A stretch of 64,000 bases of DNA. Source: Streptomyces sp. ISL-43. Lineage in GTDB: Bacteria; Actinomycetota; Actinomycetes; Streptomycetales; Streptomycetaceae. A model generated the notes under the pieces. The model did not search any database and was not told where the DNA came from. It saw only the letters and a list, made by a program, of their open reading frames with translations. The position numbers and the translations under genes were made by a program. Positions 52,551 through 61,807 of the stretch are shown piece after piece (the stretch's first letter is position 1; each line of letters starts with the position of its first letter). The stretch lies in assembly GCF_018614195.1 (NCBI RefSeq), contig NZ_JAGGOT010000028.1, positions 124,001 through 188,000 of the forward strand, in the 5' to 3' direction.

Positions 52551-52896
52551 TTCGGCCTTTCCCCCCGCAGGCGTCCTCGACTTCGGCCCGTGGCGTGAGG
52601 CCGGGCCGGGGAGGCTCTGTGGAAATGATGCAAAGGAACCCCGCGTCCCCTTGCGAGAGTGGCCCGAGTCTCACGGACCTCGTCAGGTCTAAGGGGCAAA
52701 CCTGGAACAGAGGCCACAGATGGGTGAACCTGGCAGTCTCTTGATCGAACAACTTGCCAAACCTTCGAGTGGCGTGCGGACGACATCGTGCGCGTAGGCT
52801 CATTTCCGGCGGCCATCGGGCCCGAATACGATCGCTACGGACGGCCGGCCACCCACTCGGCCCACACCACCAAAACGGAAGCGAGACTTCACCACC
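52551..52896. other. Divergent intergenic region deacetylase / pepA
   Basis: About 350 bases between divergent starts. TAGGCT (52795-52800) is a possible -10 for pepA, about 95 bases before its start, with no good -35. The deacetylase operon promoter must also be here. No small gene, hairpin or clear palindrome stands out. Confidence 0.4.
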
Positions 52897-54426
52897 GTGA
52901 CTGCTCTGACTCTCAGCACTGCCGGACCGGCGACGCTGCGCGCCGACGCCCTCGTCGTCGGCGTAGCGAAGGGCCCCAAGGGCCTCGTCGTGGCCGCGGG
53001 CGCCGAGGCCGTGGACAAGGCGTACGACGGAAAGCTCGCCGCCGTGCTCGACGCGCTCGGTGCCACGGGCGCCGAAGGCGAGATCACCAAGCTGCCGGCC
53101 CCGGACGGCCTCAAGGTCCCGGTCGTGCTGGCGGTCGGGCTGGGCCCCGTCCCCGAGACCGACGAGTCGTACGACGAGGAGGCGCTGCGCCGCGCCGCCG
53201 GCGCCGCCGCCCGCGCCCTGCACGGCTCCAAGAAGGCCGCCTTCGCGCTCCCCCTGGACGACGCCTCCGCCGTCACCGCCGTCGCCGAGGGCGCGCTGCT
53301 GGGCGCGTACGCCTTCACCGCCTACCAGGGCGGCGAGAAGAAGGGCGCCAAGAACGGCGGCCCGAAGCTGCCGCTCACCGAGGTGGCCCTGCTCGGCGCC
53401 AAGCCGCGCGACAAGGACCACAAGGCCGCCGCCGAGCGCGCCATCGTCGTCGCGACCGAGGTCAACATCGCCCGCGACCTGGTCAACACCCCGCCGAACG
53501 ACCTCACCCCCGAGGCCTTCGCCGCCGTCGCCTCCGCGACCGCGAAGGAGAACGGCATCAAGGTCCAGGTCCTGGACGAGAAGGCCCTGGTCAAGGGCGG
53601 CTACGGCGGCATCATGGGCGTCGGCAAGGGCTCCGAGAACCCGCCGCGCCTGGTGAAGCTCTCCTACACCCACCCCAAGGCGGAGAAGACCCTCGCCTTC
53701 GTCGGCAAGGGCATCACCTACGACTCCGGCGGCATCTCCCTCAAGCCGGCCGGCCACAACGAGACGATGAAGTGCGACATGGCCGGCGCCGCCGCCGTCT
53801 TCGCCTCCGTCGTCGCGGCCTCCAAGCTCGGCCTCCAGGTCAACGTCACCGGCTGGCTCGCGCTCGCCGAGAACATGCCGTCCGGCTCCGCCACCAAGCC
53901 CGGCGACGTGCTGCGCATGTACAGCGGCAAGACCGTCGAGGTCCTCAACACGGACGCGGAGGGCCGCCTGGTCCTGGGCGACGCGCTGACCAAGGCCTCC
54001 GAGGACAACCCGGACGCGATCGTCGACGTCGCGACCCTGACCGGCGCCATGATGATGGCCCTGGGTGACCGCACCTTCGGCATCATGGCCAACGACGACG
54101 CCTTCCGCACCTCGGTCCACGAGATCGCCGAGGAGGTCGGCGAGGCCTCCTGGCCGATGCCGCTCCCCGCGGACCTGCGCAAGTCCATGGACTCCCCCAC
54201 CGCCGACATCGCCAACATGGGTGTCCGGATGGGCGGCGGCCTGGTGGCCGGCCTCTTCCTGCAGGAGTTCGTCGGCGAGGGCATCACCTGGGCCCACCTC
54301 GACATCGCGGGTCCCGCCTTCCACGAGGGCGCCCCGTACGGCTACACCCCCAAGGGCGGCACCGGCTCGGCCGTGCGCACCCTGGTGCGGCTGGCCGAGC
54401 GCACGGCCACGGGCGACCTGGGCTGA
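52897..54426 (+). CDS. pepA: Leucyl aminopeptidase (M17)
   Basis: Cytoplasmic zinc/manganese exopeptidase removing N-terminal Leu and other residues. The 509 residues include a variable N-terminal domain (~1-180) and the M17 catalytic domain with VGKGITYDSGGISLKPA (metal-binding Lys and Asp), MKCDMAGAAAV and the family signature NTDAEGRLVLGDAL. The M17 hexamer typically also processes Cys-Gly dipeptides. GTG 52897 is used; the ribosome site is weak. It ends at a hairpin before lpdA. Confidence 0.96.
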   Translation: MTALTLSTAGPATLRADALVVGVAKGPKGLVVAAGAEAVDKAYDGKLAAVLDALGATGAEGEITKLPAPDGLKVPVVLAVGLGPVPETDESYDEEALRRAAGAAARALHGSKKAAFALPLDDASAVTAVAEGALLGAYAFTAYQGGEKKGAKNGGPKLPLTEVALLGAKPRDKDHKAAAERAIVVATEVNIARDLVNTPPNDLTPEAFAAVASATAKENGIKVQVLDEKALVKGGYGGIMGVGKGSENPPRLVKLSYTHPKAEKTLAFVGKGITYDSGGISLKPAGHNETMKCDMAGAAAVFASVVAASKLGLQVNVTGWLALAENMPSGSATKPGDVLRMYSGKTVEVLNTDAEGRLVLGDALTKASEDNPDAIVDVATLTGAMMMALGDRTFGIMANDDAFRTSVHEIAEEVGEASWPMPLPADLRKSMDSPTADIANMGVRMGGGLVAGLFLQEFVGEGITWAHLDIAGPAFHEGAPYGYTPKGGTGSAVRTLVRLAERTATGDLG

Positions 54427-54465
54427 CGCGTCCGGCGTGGGGCCGCGGCACAGCGGCGGCCCGCG

Positions 54466-54506
54466 GGCCCCGACCTTGATCAGATTTTCTGATCGGGGTC
54501 GGGGCC
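54466..54506 (+). terminator. pepA terminator
   Basis: GGCCCCGACC (54466-54475) pairs with GGTCGGGGCC (54497-54506), with an inner GATCAGA/TCTGATC stem; 40 bases past the pepA stop. Confidence 0.85.
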
Positions 54507-54738
54507 TGTTCACTGTCAACGAAATCCGTAGGTTTCTACGCTGCGGTAACCCCCGGTTCAGGCAGATCGACCTGTCACAGGGCGGGCCCGCCGTCCCGCG
54601 TTCCGCCGACAAATGCGAAGATGGGTTCTCGGCAGGACAGGGCCCCCACCACAGGGCCGAAGAAACAAGCGGCCGATTACCAGCCGCCGCCCGGTCACAG
54701 AGGACCGGTGCTCGGCGCACATGCATGGAGGACGTGAC

Positions 54739-56127
54739 GTGGCGAACGACGCCAGCACCGTTTTCGACCTAGTGATCCTCGGCGGTGGCAGTGGCGGTTA
54801 CGCCGCGGCGCTGCGCGCATCCCAGCTGGGTCTGGACGTTGCCCTGATCGAGAAGAACAAGCTCGGCGGCACCTGCCTGCACAACGGCTGCATCCCCACG
54901 AAGGCTCTGCTGCACGCGGGCGAGATCGCGGACCAGGCTCGCGAGGCCGCCCAGTTCGGTGTGAAGGCCACCTTCGAGGGCATCGACATCGCGGGTGTGC
55001 ACAAGTACAAGGACGACATCATCGCGGGCCTGTACAAGGGTCTGCAGGGTCTGGTCGCCTCCCGCAAGCTGACCTACATCGAGGGTGAGGGACGCCTCTC
55101 CTCCCCGACTTCCGTCGACGTGAACGGCCAGCGCATCGAGGGCCGCCACGTGCTGCTGGCGACCGGCTCCGTGCCGCGCTCGCTGCCGGGCCTGAACATC
55201 GACGGCAACCGCATCATCTCCTCGGACCACGCGCTGGTCCTGGACCGCGTGCCCGAGTCCGCCATCGTCCTGGGCGGCGGCGTCATCGGCGTCGAGTTCG
55301 CCTCGGCGTGGAAGTCCTTCGGCACCGACGTCACCATCGTCGAGGGCCTCAAGCACCTCGTGCCGGTCGAGGACGAGAACAGCTCGAAGCTGCTGGAGCG
55401 GGCGTTCCGCAAGCGGGGCATCAAGTTCAACCTCGGCACCTTCTTCGACAAGGCCGAGTACACCGAGAACGGCGTGCGCGTCACGCTGGCCGACGGCAAG
55501 ACCTTCGAGGCGGAAGTGCTGCTGGTCGCGATCGGCCGCGGCCCGGTCTCGCAGGGGCTGGGCTACGAGGAGCAGGGCGTCGCGATGGACCGCGGCTACG
55601 TCCTGGTCGACGAGTACATGCAGACCAACGTGCCGACCATCTCGGCCGTCGGCGACCTCGCCCCGACCCTCCAGCTCGCGCACGTCGGCTTCGCCGAGGG
55701 CATCCTGGTGGCGGAGCGTCTGGCCGGTCTCAAGACCGTCCCGATCGACTACGACGGCGTCCCGCGCGTCACGTACTGCCACCCCGAGGTCGCGTCCGTC
55801 GGCATCACCGAGGCCAAGGCCAAGGAGATCTACGGCGCGGACAAGGTCGTGGCCCTCAAGTACAACCTGGCGGGCAACGGCAAGAGCAAGATCCTGAAGA
55901 CCGCGGGCGAGATCAAGCTCGTCCAGGTCAAGGACGGTGCCGTGGTCGGCGTCCACATGGTCGGTGACCGGATGGGCGAGCAGGTCGGCGAGGCCCAGCT
56001 GATCTACAACTGGGAAGCCCTGCCGGCCGAGGTCGCGCAGCTCATCCACGCGCACCCGACGCAGAACGAGGCGATGGGCGAGGCGCACCTGGCGCTCGCC
56101 GGCAAGCCCCTGCACGCACACGACTAA
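54739..56127 (+). CDS. lpdA: Dihydrolipoamide dehydrogenase (E3)
   Basis: Flavoprotein E3 that reoxidises lipoyl groups of pyruvate and 2-oxoglutarate dehydrogenases. The 462-residue protein has the FAD motif GGGSGGYAAALRA (~16-28), redox disulfide GGTCLHNGCIPTK (~43-55), NAD motif LGGGVIGVEFAS (~178) and the C-terminal His-Glu dyad in HAHPTQNEAM. The GTG at 54739 is chosen, with GGAGG 7 bases upstream, giving the usual length. It precedes the E2 gene by 54 bases, so the complex parts are together. Confidence 0.96.
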   Translation: MANDASTVFDLVILGGGSGGYAAALRASQLGLDVALIEKNKLGGTCLHNGCIPTKALLHAGEIADQAREAAQFGVKATFEGIDIAGVHKYKDDIIAGLYKGLQGLVASRKLTYIEGEGRLSSPTSVDVNGQRIEGRHVLLATGSVPRSLPGLNIDGNRIISSDHALVLDRVPESAIVLGGGVIGVEFASAWKSFGTDVTIVEGLKHLVPVEDENSSKLLERAFRKRGIKFNLGTFFDKAEYTENGVRVTLADGKTFEAEVLLVAIGRGPVSQGLGYEEQGVAMDRGYVLVDEYMQTNVPTISAVGDLAPTLQLAHVGFAEGILVAERLAGLKTVPIDYDGVPRVTYCHPEVASVGITEAKAKEIYGADKVVALKYNLAGNGKSKILKTAGEIKLVQVKDGAVVGVHMVGDRMGEQVGEAQLIYNWEALPAEVAQLIHAHPTQNEAMGEAHLALAGKPLHAHD

Positions 56128-56181
56128 TCGTCACTGGGCGCGACGACCACTTCCGCACTTTCGTTAGGAGCAACAGAAACC

Positions 56182-57906
56182 ATGTCGGTTTCCGTAACCC
56201 TTCCGGCGCTCGGTGAGAGCGTCACTGAGGGCACTGTCACCCGCTGGCTGAAGGCCGAGGGCGAGCGCGTCGAGGCCGACGAGCCGCTGCTCGAGGTCTC
56301 GACCGACAAGGTCGACACCGAGATCCCGTCCCCCGTGTCGGGCATCCTGGCCTCGATCAAGGTCGCCGAGGACGAGACCGTCGAGGTCGGCGCCGAGCTG
56401 GCCGTCATCGACGACGGCTCGGGCGCGCCGGCCGCGGCCGCCGCTCCGGCCGCCGCCGCGACGGTCGTCGCCGAGGCTCCGGCCGCGCCGGCCGCGCCGG
56501 CTCCGGTCGCCGAGGCCCCCGCGGCCCCGGCTGCCGCGACCCCGGCTGCCGCCGGTACCGATGTCGTGCTCCCCGCCCTGGGCGAGTCCGTCACCGAGGG
56601 CACCGTCACCCGCTGGCTGAAGCAGGTCGGCGAGTCCGTCGAGGCCGACGAGCCGCTGCTCGAGGTCTCGACCGACAAGGTCGACACCGAGATCCCCGCC
56701 CCGGTCGCCGGCGTTCTGCTGGAGATCCTGGTCGCCGAGGACGAGAACGCCGAGGTCGGCGCCCGTCTGGCCGTCATCGGCGCGGCCCCCGCTGCCGCCC
56801 CGGCCGCCGCCGCGCCGGCTCCGGTCGCCGCTGCCGCCCCCGTCGCCGCTCCGGCTCCGGTCGTGGCCGCCCCCGCGGTCGCCGCTCCGGCCCCGGTCGC
56901 CGCCCCGGCTCCCGTGGCCGCTCCGGCTCCGGTCGCCCCCGTGGCCCCGGCCGCCCCCGCCGCCCCGGTTTCCGCCGGTGACGAGGGCGCGTACGTGACC
57001 CCGCTGGTGCGCAAGCTCGCCTCGGAGTCCGGCGTCGACCTGTCCGCGGTCTCGGGCACCGGTGTCGGTGGCCGCATCCGCAAGCAGGACGTCCTGGCCG
57101 CCGCCGAGGCCGCCAAGGCCGCCGCTGCCGCTCCGGCCCCGTCCGCCGCTCCGGCCGCGAAGGCTCCGGCCGCCGCGGTCTCCGAGCTGCGCGGTCAGAC
57201 GGTCAAGATGACCCGCATGCGCAAGGTCATCGGCGACAACATGATGAAGGCCCTGCACTCGCAGGCGCAGCTCAGCTCCGTGGTCGAGGTGGACATCACC
57301 AAGATCATGAAGCTGCGCGAGAAGGCCAAGGCCGGCTTCCTCGCCCGTGAGGGCGTCAAGCTGTCCCCGATGCCGTTCTTCGTCAAGGCCGCGGCCCAGG
57401 CGCTGAAGGCCCACGCGGTCGTCAACGCCCGGATCAACGAGGACGAGGGCACCATCACCTACTTCGGCTCGGAGAACATCGGCATCGCCGTGGACTCCGA
57501 GAAGGGCCTGATGACCCCGGTCATCAAGGGTGCGGGCGACCTCAACCTGGCGGGCATCTCCAAGGCCACCGCCGACCTGGCCTCCAAGGTCCGCGGCAAC
57601 AAGATCACGCCGGACGAGCTGTCGGGCGCGACCTTCACCATCAGCAACACCGGCTCGCGCGGTGCGCTGTTCGACACGGTCATCGTGCCCCCGAACCAGG
57701 TCGCCATCCTGGGCATCGGCGCGACGGTCAAGCGCCCGGTGGTCATCGAGACCGCCGAGGGCACGAACATCGGCATCCGCGACATGACGTACCTGACCCT
57801 GTCCTACGACCACCGCCTGGTGGACGGCGCGGACGCGGCCCGGTACCTCTCGGCCGTCAAGGCGATCCTCGAGGCCGGCGAGTTCGAGGTCGAGCTCGGC
57901 CTGTAA
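56182..57906 (+). CDS. sucB: Two-lipoyl E2 acyltransferase (2-oxoglutarate / pyruvate dehydrogenase complex)
   Basis: Core acyltransferase for lipoyl-bound acyl groups. Two lipoyl domains (~1-80 and ~125-200) each carry the modified Lys in [12 protein letters not shown], then Ala/Pro-rich linkers, a peripheral-subunit-binding domain (~270-310, [16 protein letters not shown]), and the catalytic domain ending [14 protein letters not shown]. In Actinobacteria a single E2 of this type serves the mixed pyruvate/2-oxoglutarate complex, so the symbol is conventional. The ATG has AGGAG 11 bases upstream. The lipoyl-domain DNA is repeated. Confidence 0.93.
   Translation: MSVSVTLPALGESVTEGTVTRWLKAEGERVEADEPLLEVSTDKVDTEIPSPVSGILASIKVAEDETVEVGAELAVIDDGSGAPAAAAAPAAAATVVAEAPAAPAAPAPVAEAPAAPAAATPAAAGTDVVLPALGESVTEGTVTRWLKQVGESVEADEPLLEVSTDKVDTEIPAPVAGVLLEILVAEDENAEVGARLAVIGAAPAAAPAAAAPAPVAAAAPVAAPAPVVAAPAVAAPAPVAAPAPVAAPAPVAPVAPAAPAAPVSAGDEGAYVTPLVRKLASESGVDLSAVSGTGVGGRIRKQDVLAAAEAAKAAAAAPAPSAAPAAKAPAAAVSELRGQTVKMTRMRKVIGDNMMKALHSQAQLSSVVEVDITKIMKLREKAKAGFLAREGVKLSPMPFFVKAAAQALKAHAVVNARINEDEGTITYFGSENIGIAVDSEKGLMTPVIKGAGDLNLAGISKATADLASKVRGNKITPDELSGATFTISNTGSRGALFDTVIVPPNQVAILGIGATVKRPVVIETAEGTNIGIRDMTYLTLSYDHRLVDGADAARYLSAVKAILEAGEFEVELGL
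56268..56327 (+). repeat. 60-bp direct repeat, copy 1, in lipoyl domain 1
   Basis: Bases 56268-56327 are identical to 56637-56696. The copies start 369 bases (123 codons) apart and encode the same lipoyl segment, [20 protein letters not shown]. Recombination between them would remove one lipoyl domain in frame. Confidence 0.9.
56637..56696 (+). repeat. 60-bp direct repeat, copy 2, in lipoyl domain 2
   Basis: Exact copy of 56268-56327 in the second lipoyl domain of the E2 gene; flanking bases differ on both sides. Confidence 0.9.
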
Positions 57907-57943
57907 GGCTCTGCGCGACAGCGCGACGGACTCCGTCGCGTAC

Positions 57944-57982
57944 GGCGCCCCCGCCCGGACACAAGTCCCGGGCGGGGGCGCC
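57944..57982 (+). terminator. Terminator of the lpdA-sucB operon
   Basis: A 15-bp perfect stem, GGCGCCCCCGCCCGG (57944-57958) and complement (57968-57982), follows the E2 stop by 37 bases. Confidence 0.88.
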
Positions 57983-58135
57983 GTCGTCGTACGCTGGGCG
58001 GCCCTGGTGGGGGCCCTGTAACCAGCCTCACCCTGCGCCCCCGACCCGGAACGCATCGCGACGACCGGAGCGGCCGTATTGTCTACGCATCAGGCCCCGC
58101 ATGACCCTGCACACCCACCAGGAGATGAAGCCCCG

Positions 58136-58762
58136 ATGATCACCCCACCCGTCGTGCACTCGCTGCGCGAGCAGATCCGCGAGCACATCGTGGAGGGGAT
58201 CGTCAGCGGGCGCTGGAAGCCCGGTGAGCGGATCGTGGAGCGCCGCATCGCCGTCGAGCTGGAGGTCAGCCAGACGCCCGTGCGCGAGGCCCTGCGCGAG
58301 CTGGAGACGCTGCGGCTGATCGAGTCGGCGCCGAACAAGGGCGTACGCGTACGGAACCTCTCGGCGGCGGACCTGGAGGAGATCTACCCGGTCCGGGCGG
58401 GCCTGGAGCAGATCGCCGCCGAGTTGGCGGCGCCCCGGCTGGCGGCCGACTGCTCGGCGCTGGAGCCTCACGTGGCGGCGCTGTGGGAGGCCGACCGCAC
58501 CGAGGACGGCACGGCGCAGGTCCGGCACACCGTGGGCTTCCACCGGGAGATGGTGCGGGCCGCCGGGAACAGCGTGCTGCTGCACACCTGGGAGTCCCTG
58601 GGCATCGAGGTCTTCACGGCCCTGTCCATCCGGTGGCTGGGAACCGTCCAGAAGTCCTACGCGGAGGAGCACGAGGCCCTCGTGGAGGCGTTCCGCAATC
58701 AGGATCCGGACATCGGTCTGCTCGTGAAGCGGCATGTTCTGGGGTGCGCCCCGCGCGCCTGA
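58136..58762 (+). CDS. GntR-family regulator (FadR/FCD type)
   Basis: A 208-residue transcription regulator. The winged helix (~8-70) contains LREQIREHIVEGIVSGRWKPGERI and the recognition part ELEVSQTPVREALREL. The FCD ligand domain follows with EEIYPVRAGLEQIAAELA, HRTVGFH-like HTVGFHREMV (metal or ligand His) and SYAEEHEAL; the final FCD His is in VKRHV. It is divergent from nothing and sits 239 bases before aceE, so it may control pyruvate dehydrogenase or itself. ATG 58136 is preferred (AGGAG 11 bases upstream) over a TTG 57 bases earlier. Confidence 0.87.
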   Translation: MITPPVVHSLREQIREHIVEGIVSGRWKPGERIVERRIAVELEVSQTPVREALRELETLRLIESAPNKGVRVRNLSAADLEEIYPVRAGLEQIAAELAAPRLAADCSALEPHVAALWEADRTEDGTAQVRHTVGFHREMVRAAGNSVLLHTWESLGIEVFTALSIRWLGTVQKSYAEEHEALVEAFRNQDPDIGLLVKRHVLGCAPRA

Positions 58763-58808
58763 CGGCAGCCTGATGGCAACCTGACGGTCACATTGCCCCC
58801 ATTTGCCC

Positions 58809-58843
58809 GGCACCGGGTGCCTATTTCCCTGGCACCCGGTGCC
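58809..58843. promoter_or_regulatory. Paired palindromes upstream of aceE
   Basis: GGCACCGGGTGCC (58809-58821) and GGCACCCGGTGCC (58831-58843) are 13-base palindromes GGCACC-S-GGTGCC with centres 22 bases apart, two helical turns. They lie 38 bases before the proposed -35 of aceE, so a dimeric regulator could bind both cooperatively. Confidence 0.6.
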
Positions 58844-58880
58844 GACTTTTGTCGTATGGACGTTTCTTCGTCACTTTTAT

Positions 58881-58910
58881 TTGATCGATCATCGATCAGC
58901 GATTTACAGT
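58881..58910 (+). promoter_or_regulatory. aceE promoter with 17-base palindromic operator in the spacer
   Basis: TTGATC (58881-58886), an 18-base spacer and TACAGT (58905-58910) fit the Streptomyces vegetative consensus. The perfect palindrome TGATCGATCATCGATCA (58882-58898) covers the -35 and most of the spacer, so a bound protein would block polymerase. The predicted leader to ATG 59002 is about 85 bases. Confidence 0.55.
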
Positions 58911-59001
58911 CGTCACGGACCTCAACCAGGTCCATCGACCCTGTCCTGCCCGTCAGGGATTTCTTCACCACCTCTCCTTGTCCGGAAGGCGGCGCACACC
59001 G

Positions 59002-61686
59002 ATGTCCGACCCCGTAGGAAAGCTTCCGAGCGAGCTCGACCAGCTCCCGGACCGCGACACCGAGGAGACCGCCGAATGGGCGGCCTCCCTCGACGCAGTC
59101 GCCAAGGCCGCCGGTACGCGCCGCGCCGAATACCTGCTCCGTCGCACCCTCCAGCACGCCGAGGCCGCCGGCCTCGCGCTGCCGAAGCTGCTCGAGACGG
59201 ACTACGTCAACACCATCCCCACCGCCGCGGAGCCCGAGTTCCCCGGTGACGAGGAGATGGAAGCCAAGATCACCGCGTGGAACCGCTGGAACGCGGCCGC
59301 CATGGTGACCCGCGGCTCCAAGTACGGCGTCGGCGGGCACATCGCCACCTTCGCCTCGGCGGCCTGGCTCTACGAGACCGGCTTCCAGCACTTCTTCCGC
59401 GGGAAGGAGGCCGACGGATCGGGCGACCAGCTCTACATCCAGGGCCACGCCTCCCCCGGCATCTACGCCCGCGCGTTCCTCGACGGACGCGTGTCCGAGC
59501 AGCAGCTCGACAACTTCCGCCAGGAGTCCGGCGGCAACGGCCTGCCGTCCTACCCCCACCCGCGGCGCCTGCCGTGGCTGTGGGAGTTCCCGACGGTGTC
59601 CATGGGCCTCGGCCCGCTCTCCGCGATCTACCAGGCGCGCTTCAACCGCTACCTGCAGAACCGGAGCATCAAGGACACCGCCAACTCGCACGTCTGGGCC
59701 TTCCTGGGCGACGGCGAGATGGACGAGCCCGAGTCGACCGCCGCCCTGGCCCTCGCCTCCCGCGAGCAGCTCGACAACCTGACCTTCGTCATCAACTGCA
59801 ACCTGCAGCGCCTCGACGGTCCGGTCCGCGCCAACTTCCGCGTGGTCCAGGAGCTGGAAGCCCAGTTCCGCGGCGCCGGCTGGAACGTCATCAAGTCGCT
59901 GTGGGGCTCCGCCTGGGACGAGCTGTTCCAGCTCGACACCACGGGCGCCCTGGTACGCCGCCTGCGCGAGGTACCCGACGCGCAGTTCCAGACGTACGCG
60001 ACCCGCGACGTGGCCTACATCCGCCAGCACTTCTTCGGCGCCAACGCCGAGCTCGTGCAGCTGGCCGGCGTGCTCTCCGACGCGAAGATCGCCGAGTGCT
60101 TCCACACCTCGCGCGGCGGCCACGAGCCCCGCAAGGTCTACGCCGCGTACAAGGCCGCCCTGGAGCACAAGGGCGCGCCGACGGTCATCCTCGCGCAGAC
60201 CGTCAAGGGCTACACGCTGGGTGCCGGGTTCGAGTCGAAGAACGCGAACCACCAGATGAAGAAGCTGACGATCGACGAGTTCAAGGACATGCGCGACCTC
60301 CTTGGCCTCCCGATCCCGGACAGCGCCTTCGCCGACGGCCAGGTCCCGTACGGCCACCCGGGCGTGAACAGCCCGGAGGTCCGGTACCTCAACGAGCGCC
60401 GCGCGGCGCTCGGCGGCCCGGCCCCGGCCCGCAAGGTCAAGCACGTGGCCCTGCCGGCTCCGGCGGACCGTTCCTTCGCCCCGCTGCTCAAGGGTTCCGG
60501 CAAGCAGGAGATGGCCACCACCATGGCCTTCGTCCGGCTCGTCAAGGACCTGATGCGGGACAAGGAGACCGGCAAGCGCTGGGTGCCGATCGTCCCCGAC
60601 GAGGCCCGCACCTTCGGTATGGAGTCCCTCTTCCCGTCGGCCGGCATCTACTCGCCGCTGGGCCAGACGTACGAGCCGGTCGACCGCGACCAGCTCATGT
60701 ACTACAAGGAAGCCAAGGACGGCCAGATCCTCAACGAGGGGATCACCGAGGCCGGCGCCATGGCCGACTTCATCGCCGCCTGCACGTCGTACGCGACGCA
60801 CGGCGAGCCGATGATCCCCTTCTACATCTTCTACTCGATGTTCGGCTGGCAGCGCACCGCCGACCAGATGTGGCAGCTCGCCGACCAGCTCGGCAAGGGC
60901 TTCATCGTCGGCGCCACCGCCGGCCGCACCACCCTGACGGGTGAGGGCCTGCAGCACGCGGACGGCCACTCGCACCTGATCGCGTCCACGAACCCGGCGT
61001 CGCTCAACTACGACCCGGCCTTCGCGTACGAGATCGCGGTGATCGTCAAGGACGGTCTGCGCCGGATGTACGGCGAGAAGCCCGAAGACGTCTTCTACTA
61101 CCTGACGGTCTACAACGAGCCGAAGCCGCAGCCCGCCATGCCGGAGGGCGTGGAAGAGGGCATCCTGCGCGGCCTCTACCGCTTCAACACGGCGGCGGAC
61201 CTGGCGGAGGCGGCCCCGGCCGCCGACGCCCCGAAGATCCAGCTGATGGCCTCCGGTACGGCGATCCACTGGGTGCTCGACGCGCAGAAGCTGCTCGCCG
61301 CCGACTGGAACGTGGCCGCCGACGTCTGGTCCGCCACCTCCTGGGGCGAGCTGCGCCGCGACGCGCTGGAGTGCGACGAGGCGCTGCTGCGCGGCGAGAT
61401 GCGCACCCCGTTCGTCACCCGCGCGCTGGAGGGCGTCACCAGCCCGGTGCTCGCCGTCTCCGACTGGATGCGTCAGGTCCCGGACCAGATCAGCCAGTGG
61501 GTCGAGCAGGACTACACCTCGCTGGGCACGGACGGCTTCGGCCTGTCCGACACCCGTGAGGGCGCCCGCCGCCACTTCGGTGTCGACGCCCAGTCGATCG
61601 TGGTGGCCGCGCTGGCCCAGCTCGCCCGCCGCGGCGAGGTACCGGCGTCCTCCATCAAGGAGGCCCGGGAGCGCTACGGGCTCTGA
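59002..61686 (+). CDS. aceE: Pyruvate dehydrogenase E1, homodimeric (AceE)
   Basis: Thiamine-diphosphate enzyme that decarboxylates pyruvate and acylates lipoyl E2. The 894 residues match the single-chain AceE type rather than the alpha/beta form. VGGHIATFASAA (~111-122) and the ThDP motif GDGEMDEPES followed ~29 residues later by NCNLQRLDGP mark the cofactor site; ETGFQHFFRG contains the conserved His. ATG 59002 is taken (GGAAGGCGG somewhat upstream). It is monocistronic behind an operator-rich leader and ends at a hairpin. E2 and E3 genes lie 1.1-4 kb upstream. Confidence 0.97.
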   Translation: MSDPVGKLPSELDQLPDRDTEETAEWAASLDAVAKAAGTRRAEYLLRRTLQHAEAAGLALPKLLETDYVNTIPTAAEPEFPGDEEMEAKITAWNRWNAAAMVTRGSKYGVGGHIATFASAAWLYETGFQHFFRGKEADGSGDQLYIQGHASPGIYARAFLDGRVSEQQLDNFRQESGGNGLPSYPHPRRLPWLWEFPTVSMGLGPLSAIYQARFNRYLQNRSIKDTANSHVWAFLGDGEMDEPESTAALALASREQLDNLTFVINCNLQRLDGPVRANFRVVQELEAQFRGAGWNVIKSLWGSAWDELFQLDTTGALVRRLREVPDAQFQTYATRDVAYIRQHFFGANAELVQLAGVLSDAKIAECFHTSRGGHEPRKVYAAYKAALEHKGAPTVILAQTVKGYTLGAGFESKNANHQMKKLTIDEFKDMRDLLGLPIPDSAFADGQVPYGHPGVNSPEVRYLNERRAALGGPAPARKVKHVALPAPADRSFAPLLKGSGKQEMATTMAFVRLVKDLMRDKETGKRWVPIVPDEARTFGMESLFPSAGIYSPLGQTYEPVDRDQLMYYKEAKDGQILNEGITEAGAMADFIAACTSYATHGEPMIPFYIFYSMFGWQRTADQMWQLADQLGKGFIVGATAGRTTLTGEGLQHADGHSHLIASTNPASLNYDPAFAYEIAVIVKDGLRRMYGEKPEDVFYYLTVYNEPKPQPAMPEGVEEGILRGLYRFNTAADLAEAAPAADAPKIQLMASGTAIHWVLDAQKLLAADWNVAADVWSATSWGELRRDALECDEALLRGEMRTPFVTRALEGVTSPVLAVSDWMRQVPDQISQWVEQDYTSLGTDGFGLSDTREGARRHFGVDAQSIVVAALAQLARRGEVPASSIKEARERYGL

Positions 61687-61713
61687 GCCCAGCCGTACGC
61701 GACTGACGCGCCG

Positions 61714-61754
61714 AAGGCCGGTGTCCACCCTCCAGGGGGTCGGACACCGGCCTT
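61714..61754 (+). terminator. aceE terminator
   Basis: AAGGCCGGTGTCC (61714-61726) pairs with GGACACCGGCCTT (61742-61754), 28 bases past the stop, with a 15-base loop. Confidence 0.85.
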
Positions 61755-61807
61755 TGGCCGTATGCGCGGTGGCGGCGCGGGGGTCGACCCGTGATGCTGG
61801 AGCGGTG

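Noticed and set aside
57922..57940. 19-base palindrome CGCGACGGA-C-TCCGTCGCG after the E2 gene
   Set aside because: One-base loop and position just before the strong terminator; probably part of termination, not an operator.
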